A stretch of 18,044 bases of DNA from Candidatus Brocadiales bacterium (GTDB lineage Bacteria; Planctomycetota; Brocadiia; Brocadiales; Bathyanammoxibiaceae), in contig JAUQZZ010000013.1 of assembly GCA_030586765.1 (NCBI GenBank), forward strand, positions 1 through 18,044, written 5' to 3'. How positions within the stretch are numbered: the first letter of the stretch is position 1; every line of letters starts with the position of its first letter. The notes under the pieces are model-generated. The model ran no database searches. It worked only from the letters and a program-made list of their open reading frames with translations, and had not been told where the DNA came from. The translations under genes and the position numbers were made by a program. Positions 8,050 through 15,361 of the stretch are shown one piece after another.

Positions 8050-8152
8050 TTCTTAACCCCCTAGACTTACAAAATAGAGTTCGCAAATTTTAATATAAAA
8101 ATTCATAAGTATCCAGCTAAAAGTTGCCTCTGTAGCTAGTACAAAAGTTAAC

Positions 8153-8181
8153 TTGACTTGCCTTCTAATATTTATTATTAT
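8153..8181 (+). promoter_or_regulatory. Promoter of the metal-resistance operon
   Basis: TTGACT (8153-8158) and TATTAT (8176-8181) are separated by exactly 17 bases, making this the strongest sigma70-type promoter in the window. Transcription should begin near 8188. This decides the start of the repressor gene, because the first in-frame codon (GTG at 8184) would lie before the transcript begins. Confidence 0.75.
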
Positions 8182-8184
8182 ATG

Positions 8185-8198
8185 TGAGCAACTATTCA
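8185..8198 (+). promoter_or_regulatory. Candidate ArsR/SmtB-family operator
   Basis: TGAGCAACTATTCA is an imperfect dyad resembling the 12-2-12 operators of SmtB/CzrA-type repressors, whose half-sites look like TGAA...TTCA. It covers the predicted transcription start. A second AT-rich dyad, TAATA-N5-TATTA (8166-8180), overlaps the -10. Position and sequence fit autorepression by the gene directly downstream; binding is inferred. Confidence 0.5.
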
Positions 8199-8216
8199 AC
8201 AATAGGATTTTTAACA

Positions 8217-8591
8217 ATGCCCAGACTTACCAGAGAAGATGTCTGCCAGGCCCATTATATAGACCTCGAGAAGGTGCGGTACGTAAAGAAAAGGATGCAG
8301 GCCGACGGAGTTGTAAATAACCTGGCCTTGACCTTTCAGGTGCTAGGAGACCCTACCAGGATAAAGATAATATTTGCCCTTTCCCATAAGGAGCTCTGCG
8401 TCTGCGATCTGGCAGGCCTGTTAGGCCTAAGTAGCTCGGCCATCTCCCACCAGTTAAGGGTGCTCAGAAACATGCGTCTGGTAAAATACCACAAGGAAGG
8501 TAGGATTGCCTACTACTCCCTGGACGATGACCATATTGGCCGTATCTTCAAGGAAGGCCTCAGGCATGTGGAGGAGTTCTCTCCAGGCTAA
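8217..8591 (+). CDS. ArsR/SmtB-family metal-sensing repressor (CadC/ZiaR-like)
   Basis: This is a winged-helix repressor that leaves DNA when it binds metal. With the ATG at 8217 it has 124 residues, an AGGA about ten bases upstream, and is the first start after the predicted transcript start. The metal-binding residues are clear: ELCVCD (C61, C63) in the recognition region, an N-terminal C10/H13 pair that could complete an alpha3N soft-metal site, and D104, H106, H117, E120 matching the alpha5 zinc site of SmtB. It thus keeps both sensor sites, as CadC and ZiaR do. The DNA-binding helix is SSSAISHQLRVL. Three bases separate it from the P-type ATPase gene. Zinc, cadmium or lead are the likely inducers; which one cannot be decided. 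Confidence 0.9.
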   Translation: MPRLTREDVCQAHYIDLEKVRYVKKRMQADGVVNNLALTFQVLGDPTRIKIIFALSHKELCVCDLAGLLGLSSSAISHQLRVLRNMRLVKYHKEGRIAYYSLDDDHIGRIFKEGLRHVEEFSPG

Positions 8592-8594
8592 ACC

Positions 8595-10712
8595 ATGAAA
8601 GAATCCCAAAAGGCTGTGGCCCTGAAGGTCCCTGGTATGGACTGCCAGGAGGAGGCCCAGCTTATAAGAAAAAAGCTCTCCTCTCTTAAAGGCGTCATAC
8701 GCCTGGATATCCTGCTTTTATCCCAAGAGCTTAGGGTAAGGTATGACAGCGATGTATTAGACATGCAGCAGATAATAAAGGCCGTAGAAGAGACAGGTCT
8801 TACGGCCACGCTGATAGGGGAGCGCATCCCAAGAGAGATAGACCTGGGAAAGAGGTGGCAGCTAATACTTACTACCGTCTCAGGACTCTTCACCATATCT
8901 GGACTTACTCTCTTCCTTACAGGATTCCCTGCAGATATTACTATTCCCCTTTACCTAGTGGCCATGCTCTCTGGGGGCTTCAAAATAGCCCTCAAGGGGT
9001 TCAGGGCTCTGAGGGCCCTCAGCCCTGACATGAATTTTCTCATGACCGTCGCTGTCATTGGTGCGGCTGCTATCGGGGAGTGGGGAGAGGCGGCAACAAT
9101 TATCTTCTTATTCGCCCTAGCCCAACTCCTTGAGTCCCACAGCATTGATAGGGCCAGGAAGGCCCTGCGTTCCCTAATGGCCCTTTCACCCCAGGAGGCC
9201 CTGGTAAGGAGAAATGGTGAGGAGGCCTCCCTCCCCTTAGAAGAAATCCAGATAGGGGAAACCATAATCATCAGGCCATCGGAGCGGATACCCCTGGACG
9301 GCGTGGTAGTAGGGGGATACTCTGAGGTAAACCAGGCCCCTATCACAGGAGAATCCGTCCCTGTAGAGAAATTCCCTGGATGCGATGTCTTTGCAGGAAC
9401 CATCAACAGGGAAGGGGCCCTGGAGGTCCGTGTAACCCATGGGGTAAAGGACACCACCCTGGCACGAATCATCCACATGGTAGAGGAGTGTGAGGCCCAG
9501 AAGGCACCTTACCAGAGCTTCGTGGATAGGTTTGCAAGGATTTATACGCCCACTGTCATAGCCCTGGCCTTTCTAGTAGCCATAATACCACCCTATATCC
9601 TCCAGGTTCCCTTTACCCCATGGTTTTATAAGGGCCTTGTCCTCCTGGTGATATCCTGCCCTTGTGCCTTAGTAATAGCCACACCTGTTAGCCTCCTTTC
9701 TGGTATCACCTGTGCGGCCAGAAACGGGGTGCTAATAAAAGGGGGTGTCCACTTGGAAGAGGCAGGCCACATCAAGGTAATTGCCTTCGATAAAACAGGC
9801 ACCCTGACCAAAGGGGCCCCAGAGGTCATAGATATCATCCCCTTAGACAGCCTCTCCCACGACGAACTCCTCCAGATAGCAGCCTCCATAGAGGCCAGGA
9901 GCGAACATCACCTGGCAGGGGCCATCCTCAGGAGGGCCAGGGAGGACGGCCTCAAGCTCCAGGAGGTCACCAACTTCAAAGCGGTACCAGGCAAGGGGGC
10001 CAGCGCTCAGATAGAGGAGAAGAACTACTGGATAGGAAACCTGAAACTCTCCAGGGAACTGGGTATATCCACATCCAGGGTAGAAACAATTCTCTCAGGC
10101 CTTCAGTCCCAGGGCAAAACCGTAATGCTGGTAGGAAGGGAGGACAGACTCCTGGGCACCATCACCGTGGCAGACGATATCCGCAAGGCCAGCCTGGAGG
10201 CCCTCCCATACTTGAAACAAAACGGCATAAAGAAGATCTTAATGCTCACAGGGGACAATAAGGGCACGGCCAGAGCCATTGCCCAAAAACTAGCCGTGGA
10301 TGAGTATCTTGCAGAACTCTCCCCTGAGGAGAAGGTAGAGGCAGTAAGGGAGTGCATAAAGAGGCATGGCAAGACGGCCATGGTGGGAGACGGAGTAAAC
10401 GATGCCCCTGCTATGGCCGTTGCTACCCTGGGCATAGCCATGGGAACGGCAGGGACGGATACTGCCCTGGAGACTGCCGATATTGCACTGATGGCCGATG
10501 ACCTCCTGAAGCTCCCCTTTGCCCTGAGCCTTAGCCGACGCACCCTCAAAATCATCAAGCAGAATATAGCCTTTGCCCTCCTGGTGAAGGCCGCCTTCCT
10601 TGCCCTGGTAGCCCCAGGCTGGACCACCCTGTGGATGGCCGTGGGGGCGGATATGGGCGCATCACTATTGGTAATATTCAATGGCCTTAGGCTCTTGAAG
10701 CACACTCCTTAA
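8595..10712 (+). CDS. Heavy-metal P1B-type ATPase, ZntA/CadA-like (Zn/Cd/Pb efflux)
   Basis: This inner-membrane pump exports divalent soft metals using ATP. The 705 residues contain an N-terminal HMA-like ferredoxin fold (about 8-72), membrane helices, an actuator loop with TGES, the metal-site helix SCPCAL (C355-P356-C357), the phosphorylation site DKTGT (D399), TGD (552-554), GDGVNDAP, and the last helix ADMGASLLVIFN, whose aspartate is the PIB-2 (ZntA-class) ligand. Two oddities are present. The HMA motif is GMDCQEE (C17, E20) instead of CxxC, so the domain would bind metal differently or not at all. The nucleotide-domain signature is SEHH (H438-H439) where SEHP is usual. It is cotranscribed with the repressor. 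Symbols zntA and cadA are both used for this class, so none is given. Confidence 0.93.
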   Translation: MKESQKAVALKVPGMDCQEEAQLIRKKLSSLKGVIRLDILLLSQELRVRYDSDVLDMQQIIKAVEETGLTATLIGERIPREIDLGKRWQLILTTVSGLFTISGLTLFLTGFPADITIPLYLVAMLSGGFKIALKGFRALRALSPDMNFLMTVAVIGAAAIGEWGEAATIIFLFALAQLLESHSIDRARKALRSLMALSPQEALVRRNGEEASLPLEEIQIGETIIIRPSERIPLDGVVVGGYSEVNQAPITGESVPVEKFPGCDVFAGTINREGALEVRVTHGVKDTTLARIIHMVEECEAQKAPYQSFVDRFARIYTPTVIALAFLVAIIPPYILQVPFTPWFYKGLVLLVISCPCALVIATPVSLLSGITCAARNGVLIKGGVHLEEAGHIKVIAFDKTGTLTKGAPEVIDIIPLDSLSHDELLQIAASIEARSEHHLAGAILRRAREDGLKLQEVTNFKAVPGKGASAQIEEKNYWIGNLKLSRELGISTSRVETILSGLQSQGKTVMLVGREDRLLGTITVADDIRKASLEALPYLKQNGIKKILMLTGDNKGTARAIAQKLAVDEYLAELSPEEKVEAVRECIKRHGKTAMVGDGVNDAPAMAVATLGIAMGTAGTDTALETADIALMADDLLKLPFALSLSRRTLKIIKQNIAFALLVKAAFLALVAPGWTTLWMAVGADMGASLLVIFNGLRLLKHTP

Positions 10713-10716
10713 CAAA

Positions 10717-10737
10717 GGCAGGGCAACAAGCCCTGCC
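10717..10737 (+). terminator. Hairpin after the ATPase gene
   Basis: GGCAGGGC (10717-10724) and GCCCTGCC (10730-10737) form a perfect 8-bp stem with an AACAA loop, starting four bases after the ATPase stop. There is no U tract, so it may be an attenuator, an mRNA-stability hairpin or one of the local palindromic repeats. Confidence 0.4.
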
Positions 10738-10756
10738 ATACCCCGGGGATTACTTG

Positions 10757-11785
10757 ATGAAGGCAATGGTCTTTTATGAACACGGAGGTATTGAAAAACT
10801 AAAATACACCCAGGTAGAGGAGCCCAGACCCTCCGCCAAGGAGGTAAAGATAAAGGTCAGGGCCTGTGGGCTTAATCACCTGGATATATGGGTGCGTGAG
10901 GGACTAAGGGGACCTGACATCCCTATGCCCCATATCCTTGGGAGCGAGGTGGCAGGCGAGATAGCTGAACTGGGCGAAGGGGTTGAGGGCTTGGAGAGGG
11001 GCGAGAGGGTATTAGTAGCCCCTGGCCTTTCCTGCAGGAGATGCAGGCACTGTCTCTCAGGAAATGACAGCCTGTGTAAGGACTTCAAGATAATGGGCTA
11101 TCAAAAACAGGGGGGCTATGCGGAGTTTACCCTGGCACGGGCAGAGGATATTATACCCGTCTCCCAGGTGCTATCTTTTGAGGAGTGGGCCGCTGTACCC
11201 CTGGTCTTCCTCACTGCCTGGCATATGCTGGTAAGCCGTGGAGGGCTTGGCCCTGGGGAAGACGTCCTCATCCATGCCGCTGGCAGTGGTGTGGGCAGTG
11301 CGGCCATCCAGATAGCCAGCCTCTGCGGAGCCAGGGTCATCACCACCGTAGGTAGCAGGGAAAAGGTGGAGAAGGCCAGGGCCCTGGGTGCCCAGGAGGT
11401 AATAAATTACTCCGAAGAGGACTTTGTAGATGGGGTAAAGAGATTCACCCAGGGTAAAGGGGTGGAGTTGGTCTTTGAGCACATCGGGCAGGAGACCTGG
11501 GAAAAGAGCCTGGCCTGCCTTTCCCCAGGGGGGCGGATGGTGGTCTGCGGGGCCACTACTGGACCTCTGGGAACGGTAAATATCCCCTACCTATTTTTAA
11601 GACAACTCTCTATCCACGGATGCTATATGGGAAGCAGAAGGGAGCTTATGGATGTCCTCGGGCTCATGGAACAAGGTAGATTGAAGCCCGTGGTGGACAG
11701 CGTCTTTCCCCTCAAGGACGCCCCCCTGGCCCAGAAAAAGATGGAAGGAAGAAAATTCTTTGGTAAGATAGTCCTGAGGCCATGA
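10757..11785 (+). CDS. Medium-chain alcohol dehydrogenase/quinone-reductase family protein
   Basis: This is an NAD(P)-dependent oxidoreductase of the MDR superfamily, 342 residues. The structural-zinc lobe is intact (C93, C96, C99, C107). The nucleotide-binding turn is AAGSGVGSAA (about 174-183). The catalytic-zinc ligands of true alcohol dehydrogenases are altered: CGLNHLD has N40 where cysteine is expected, and LGSE (61-64) replaces GHE. The catalytic zinc is therefore probably missing and reduction of quinones or enones is more likely than alcohol oxidation; the substrate is unknown. TTG at 10754 directly precedes the chosen ATG, which has GGGGA upstream at suitable spacing. It lies 44 bases after the ATPase gene and one base before the cytochrome gene. 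Confidence 0.85.
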   Translation: MKAMVFYEHGGIEKLKYTQVEEPRPSAKEVKIKVRACGLNHLDIWVREGLRGPDIPMPHILGSEVAGEIAELGEGVEGLERGERVLVAPGLSCRRCRHCLSGNDSLCKDFKIMGYQKQGGYAEFTLARAEDIIPVSQVLSFEEWAAVPLVFLTAWHMLVSRGGLGPGEDVLIHAAGSGVGSAAIQIASLCGARVITTVGSREKVEKARALGAQEVINYSEEDFVDGVKRFTQGKGVELVFEHIGQETWEKSLACLSPGGRMVVCGATTGPLGTVNIPYLFLRQLSIHGCYMGSRRELMDVLGLMEQGRLKPVVDSVFPLKDAPLAQKKMEGRKFFGKIVLRP

Positions 11786-11786
11786 G

Positions 11787-12488
11787 ATGTGGAGAGGTCT
11801 CTTGTTGGGCACCTGTATACTTTATTCAGGGGTCTTATTGGCCCAGGGTAAAGACCCCCTTGTGGACCTAAGATGTTCTAAATGCCATACCCTAAAGCGT
11901 GTATTCATCATGTGTAAGTCGGAAAGTGAATGGAGAAACACCGTAGAAAAAATGATGAAAAAGAACCAGGAGTGGATTCAACCTGCCGAGGCAGAGCAGA
12001 TTTTCAAGGAGATTCTAACACTACGAGCCGAACGTGTTCACACCATTTGTCAAGAAAGGAAGGACTACGAGAATACGCGACTCCTCTTTATAGACCGCTG
12101 TACTATGTGCCATAATATAAACCGAATACTATATCAAGATAAAACCCCTGAGGAATGGAAGGAGACAGTGGAGCGAATGTGTACTGAGGCTCGTGAATAT
12201 ATAACGGTTGAAGATGCTGAAAGGATATACAGTTTCCTAACCCAGAGGACCGAAGCAGTAAGAGAGGATATAGGGGCTAGGATATTCGTTGAGAAATGTA
12301 TGATTTGCCACCCAGGGGAAAGAATCTTGCTAGAGACGCATGACCGCACGGATTGGCGTAAGATAGTAAAAAGATGTCAAGAAACAGCCTCCAAGACCTT
12401 CAAGGCTAGTTGGTTTATTCCCCATGAACTCGAACTTGTAGTAGACCTACTTGTAAAGACCCAAGGTCCTTCTTCTGAAAGGCACTAG
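11787..12488 (+). CDS. Exported triheme c-type cytochrome made of three repeats
   Basis: The 233-residue protein has a signal peptide (about 1-21) and three CxxCH haem sites at 30-34, 105-109 and 171-175. Each starts a repeat of about 65-75 residues with the same layout: CxxCH, a tryptophan 15 residues after the histidine (W49, W124, W190), then seven residues later M56, M131 and C197. Methionine at that place is a plausible sixth haem ligand in repeats 1 and 2; repeat 3 has cysteine instead. It should act as a periplasmic electron carrier. It begins one base after the dehydrogenase stop, with GAGG at the right distance, so the two are likely cotranscribed. The electron partner is unknown. 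Confidence 0.82.
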   Translation: MWRGLLLGTCILYSGVLLAQGKDPLVDLRCSKCHTLKRVFIMCKSESEWRNTVEKMMKKNQEWIQPAEAEQIFKEILTLRAERVHTICQERKDYENTRLLFIDRCTMCHNINRILYQDKTPEEWKETVERMCTEAREYITVEDAERIYSFLTQRTEAVREDIGARIFVEKCMICHPGERILLETHDRTDWRKIVKRCQETASKTFKASWFIPHELELVVDLLVKTQGPSSERH

Positions 12489-12534
12489 TCCATACAATAG
12501 ACAAAAACCCTGTGCCAGTCGGTCACTGTAGAAT

Positions 12535-13035
12535 ATGAAAGAAAATCGCAAGACTTGCCTCTGGCGCACCTGTTTACCTTGCAATCTTCCAACAGTTTCG
12601 ACAAGATATCTACCAATATTTTTACTGCTGCCCGCCACCTTGCTTTTCCTCCTTACTTCCACCTGCCTGGGGCAAAAGGTGCAGGATGTCTCTGGCCTGT
12701 GGACCCTGAGGTTTAAAGGGGTAGAATCTCACTGTCAGAACGAGGCAGAAAACGGGCCTAAGCAAGGCACCTTTATCTTTCGTATAACACAAGAGGGTAA
12801 TAATCTTTCCTCCACCTGGGTGGATGGAAACACTACTAACGTCCTCACAGGAAAGGTCAGCGGCTATATCGTTAATGCCACAGTACACGGGGTGTATCCA
12901 GAGAACTGCAGGGTGGTTACTGAGATAACAGGCGAGATTCTCGGAAAGGAGATAAAGGGCGGATATTCTGGCCGCGAGCTTAACTGCGAGACCTGTGTTT
13001 GGGAAGGGGATTTCACCGCAGAGATAACCAAGTAG
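12535..13035 (+). CDS. Small exported protein of unknown function
   Basis: I do not recognise a family. The 166 residues begin with a long, cysteine-containing N-terminal stretch and a hydrophobic segment (about 27-42) ending in TSTCLGQ, which looks like a signal peptide; the lipobox is poor. The mature part is rich in beta-type alternation (DVSGLWTLRF, GTFIFRITQEG, GKVSGYIV, GEILGKEIKG) and ends AEITK, suggesting a small lipocalin-like or other beta-barrel. It contains four cysteines that could form disulfides. The ATG has no good ribosome binding site. It follows the cytochrome gene by 46 bases and may be in the same transcript. Confidence 0.65.
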   Translation: MKENRKTCLWRTCLPCNLPTVSTRYLPIFLLLPATLLFLLTSTCLGQKVQDVSGLWTLRFKGVESHCQNEAENGPKQGTFIFRITQEGNNLSSTWVDGNTTNVLTGKVSGYIVNATVHGVYPENCRVVTEITGEILGKEIKGGYSGRELNCETCVWEGDFTAEITK

Positions 13036-13043
13036 TAGGGACA

Positions 13044-13058
13044 TCCGCCTCAGGCGGA
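13044..13058. repeat. Short palindrome TCCGCC-TCA-GGCGGA
   Basis: A perfect 6-bp stem with a three-base loop lies nine bases after the stop of the preceding gene. The same stem with a TTA loop recurs at 14622-14636, so it is a repeated module. Confidence 0.6.
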
Positions 13059-13111
13059 CACAGCTATAGCCCAGGTAATCCAGCACCTGGCGGGCATTGA
13101 AAAATTTAGCT

Positions 13112-13168
13112 GCAACCCTAAAGGGTTGCCCTACAAAATCCCATTGTAGGGCAAGGCTTTAGCCTTGC
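13112..13168. repeat. Three consecutive hairpins between convergent genes
   Basis: The stems follow one another with no gap: GCAACCCT/AGGGTTGC (13112-13129), GCCCTACAA/TTGTAGGGC (13128-13152) and GCAAGGCT/AGCCTTGC (13151-13168). The loops are AA, seven bases and TT. Two plus-strand and minus-strand genes converge here, so it could act as a bidirectional transcript end. No U tract is seen. Confidence 0.6.
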
Positions 13169-13179
13169 ATGGGCTGGTG

Positions 13180-14535
13180 CTACTTCTCTGTTCCTAGGCT
13201 GACCTTCTCGGTAGGAACCTCTAAGAGCTCCTTGGCAAACCTGGAAGGGATAGCAAAGTTGGAACCTGTAAAGCCAGTAAAGATACCGTAAGTGACACCA
13301 ATCACTTTACCCGCACGGTCAAAGATAGGCCCACCGCTGCCACCGATAGTGGTCTGGGCATCAAAGACCAGCCTATCCTCTAGCATATCCGATACGTGTC
13401 CCTGGGTGGAAAGGGGTCTTACGAGGCTGCGCCTGGAGAGTTCAGAGGCCAACTCTAAGAAGCCCAGCTTCCTGCTGTAGACTAATTCATCTACCACGGC
13501 CTTTTCCATTCTGGCCAAGATGGCACTAATTCCAGCAGGATACCCAATCACCACCACGGGTTCTCCTACGGCAATGTCCCGAAAATCGAACTCCAGCACA
13601 GGGAGTTCCACCCCTCTGGTGTCCAACCTTGCCAGGGCCAGGTCAGCAGTATCTGAGACCCTCTCCACCTCCATGCGGAATGGTTCCTCTACACCAGGGA
13701 AAAAGGCCCTGAATTCTAAGAACTTTGGAGTAAAGCCGAGTTCCGCAGGGGCGTGCCTGCCAGGCATCCTCCACCAGGGCTGAGCTATGTGCCTATTGGT
13801 CAAGACTTTACCATCGGAACTCACCAGAAAACCGGTGCCCGTGTAGTCATAAGTTATAAGTGGCACGCCCGTTTCTGGTACCTCCTCTCCAAAATAGTAA
13901 GAACCCTGGATGAGGCAGACCCCACCGCTGAAATCCTTTATTATCTTTTCCGCCGCGATACCCTTGGCCTCCAGGGTCTCCAGCCTCTTGGCCTGATACT
14001 CCATCTTCTCCTCTAACTTCCTCGATGTGAAGAGACTAGGGACCGCAATCAGACTCAGGAGAAATACGAGGGCTAGCGCTACACGGAAGCGGAGAGAGGA
14101 CTGGGTTAAGACCTCCCATACGAACTCCTTGAGGAAGATGCTGGCGGTAATTAAACCCCCAGCCCGCTGCTCCCGCGCTATGGCCAGGGAATCTGCAACC
14201 ATCTCCCTGAAGGGCTTGCGGATGTCCCCCTTCTCGGGTTTCATCCTGAAGCGCACCTTTGGACCACCCAGCCCAAATTCAATCAAATCCCCATCCTGGA
14301 GGCCCTTCTCCTCTACCTGCTGATTGTTTACAAAGGTCCCCTTGACCAGGTCTTTTAGCAGATATTCGCCGTCCCTCCACTCTATCTGGGCATGAAATGG
14401 GGAGGTGCTCTTATCCAGGAGGGGATCAAAGCGCAGTTGGCTGTCTGGGTCTGTCCCCACCCTTATACTCTCTTCACCAAAGACTTCCGTCCTGCCCCGC
14501 TTGCTACCTGAGAGATGGACTATTAATACTTTCAT
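13180..14535 (-). CDS. FHA-domain, single-pass membrane trypsin-like serine protease
   Basis: The 451 residues form an unusual signalling protease. An N-terminal FHA fold (about 1-98; RVGTDPDSQLRFD, then HAQIEWRDGEYLL and GTFVNNQQV) would bind phosphothreonine peptides in the cytoplasm. One membrane segment lies at about 150-169, followed by a charged, possibly coiled region (171-200). The C-terminal chymotrypsin-fold domain carries the triad H249 (GKVLTNRHI), D298 (DTADLALARL) and S400 (TIGGSGGPIFD). No PDZ domain follows, unlike DegP/HtrA. The topology implies coupling of cytoplasmic phosphorylation to extracytoplasmic proteolysis; this is inferred from domain order. No Ser/Thr kinase is nearby. 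GAGG lies nine bases before the ATG. Confidence 0.85.
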   Translation of the reverse strand: MKVLIVHLSGSKRGRTEVFGEESIRVGTDPDSQLRFDPLLDKSTSPFHAQIEWRDGEYLLKDLVKGTFVNNQQVEEKGLQDGDLIEFGLGGPKVRFRMKPEKGDIRKPFREMVADSLAIAREQRAGGLITASIFLKEFVWEVLTQSSLRFRVALALVFLLSLIAVPSLFTSRKLEEKMEYQAKRLETLEAKGIAAEKIIKDFSGGVCLIQGSYYFGEEVPETGVPLITYDYTGTGFLVSSDGKVLTNRHIAQPWWRMPGRHAPAELGFTPKFLEFRAFFPGVEEPFRMEVERVSDTADLALARLDTRGVELPVLEFDFRDIAVGEPVVVIGYPAGISAILARMEKAVVDELVYSRKLGFLELASELSRRSLVRPLSTQGHVSDMLEDRLVFDAQTTIGGSGGPIFDRAGKVIGVTYGIFTGFTGSNFAIPSRFAKELLEVPTEKVSLGTEK

Positions 14536-14597
14536 GACAAAAAACCTCGTCCGCTAGACTCGTAACGCTCACTTAGGATTTGTATGCAATGCTTATG

Positions 14598-14654
14598 GTA
14601 GTTGCCTGATTCATCAGGCAGTCCGCCTTAGGCGGAAATAAATTGGGCAACTAC
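14598..14654. repeat. Palindromic multi-hairpin element
   Basis: An outer 9-bp stem, GTAGTTGCC (14598-14606) and GGCAACTAC (14646-14654), encloses two hairpins: TGCCTGAT/ATCAGGCA (14603-14620) and TCCGCC/GGCGGA (14622-14636). The outer arm partly competes with the first hairpin. CTTAG occurs on both sides (14572-14576 and 14667-14671), but without clean terminal repeats next to it. It lies between the stop of the duplicated-domain gene and the start of the FHA protease. Confidence 0.6.
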
Positions 14655-14667
14655 TCGCATTACAGGC

Positions 14668-15234
14668 TTAGATAGACTGCTTCTGCTCACAGAAGCATCT
14701 GTAAATGGTATCAGCAAACTGCCGCAAGGCGCCTGCACCGCCGCCTAGCTCTTCAAGCTTCCTCCGAAAATCATCCATGCTGGCAAAGTGTTCTGAAATA
14801 TAATGGGCCACGAAGGTCTCTGCCGTTATAAAATTTATCTCAGGCCCTTTGTTCTCTGGGCTTTGATATATCTTATATGCCACTATGTCTGTGACGGCCT
14901 TCAGGGCAATATTCTCGGCCTTAGTTATGCTCTCCTTCACCCTCTGGAAGGTGAGCTGTCTCTTCCGTGAAAAGTCTCTATCGATGACCTCGGCTAGCTC
15001 CTGAAGCCCCCTGGTGTCCTGAGAGATTTGGGAAAGCCTGTCCTGCAGGTCCTTCATATCCCTGAAATTCTCTGCAATGTATGCCCCAACAGCACCCTCT
15101 GCTATGATAAAGTTCTCCGCCGCGCCTCTGTGGTCAGGGGTTTGTGATATCCTGTAGGCCACTATATCTGTGATAGTCTTGAGGCTTATGTCCCTGCGAA
15201 TCATATCCTTTATTGTACGCAGGTCTAATGGCAT
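14668..15234 (-). CDS. Protein of unknown function made of two tandem 93-residue units
   Basis: I do not recognise a family. The 188 residues are an internal duplication with a constant offset of 93. Residues 16-67 and 109-160 are identical at about half of the positions, sharing TDIVAY, a QxP turn, NFI, and a similar amphipathic helix. The similarity extends to both flanks, for example LQELAEVIDRDF (77-88) with LRQFADTIYRCF (170-181). The sequence is predicted all-helical, with no signal peptide or membrane segment, so it should be a cytoplasmic helical protein. A strong AAAAGGAGGGG lies about seven bases before the ATG. TATAAT (15278-15283) could be its -10, but no good -35 is visible. Confidence 0.8.
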   Translation of the reverse strand: MPLDLRTIKDMIRRDISLKTITDIVAYRISQTPDHRGAAENFIIAEGAVGAYIAENFRDMKDLQDRLSQISQDTRGLQELAEVIDRDFSRKRQLTFQRVKESITKAENIALKAVTDIVAYKIYQSPENKGPEINFITAETFVAHYISEHFASMDDFRRKLEELGGGAGALRQFADTIYRCFCEQKQSI

Positions 15235-15326
15235 ATACGACCCCTCCTTTTCAGGCCTCCAATTCTTTATCCTTTATATTATATCTTACATCAACTTATA
15301 ATGCCATCCTAGTTCCGTCCTGTCAC

Positions 15327-15341
15327 CCCGCCTGGGGCGGG
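15327..15341. repeat. GC-rich palindrome CCCGCC-TGG-GGCGGG
   Basis: A perfect 6-bp stem with a three-base loop, related in design to the TCCGCC/GGCGGA palindromes at 13044 and 14622. Confidence 0.55.
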
Positions 15342-15361
15342 CCTTGGGTAAGGGGCACAGC

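Noticed and set aside
8184..8216. GTG-initiated extension of the ArsR gene
   Set aside because: The codon lies before the predicted transcription start and inside the operator-like dyad; the ATG at 8217 fits the family better.
10103..10705. Minus-strand reading frame of 200 codons
   Set aside because: It is antisense to the P-type ATPase hinge domain and last helices; its composition (rich in Ser, Ala, Arg) is typical of a shadow frame.
13044..13168. CRISPR-like or tandem repeat array
   Set aside because: The units are different palindromes, not direct repeats with spacers.
14572..14671. CTTAG direct repeats as target duplication of a third MITE
   Set aside because: No clean terminal inverted repeats abut the CTTAG copies, and a 5-base match can occur by chance; the hairpin element is listed only as a repeat.
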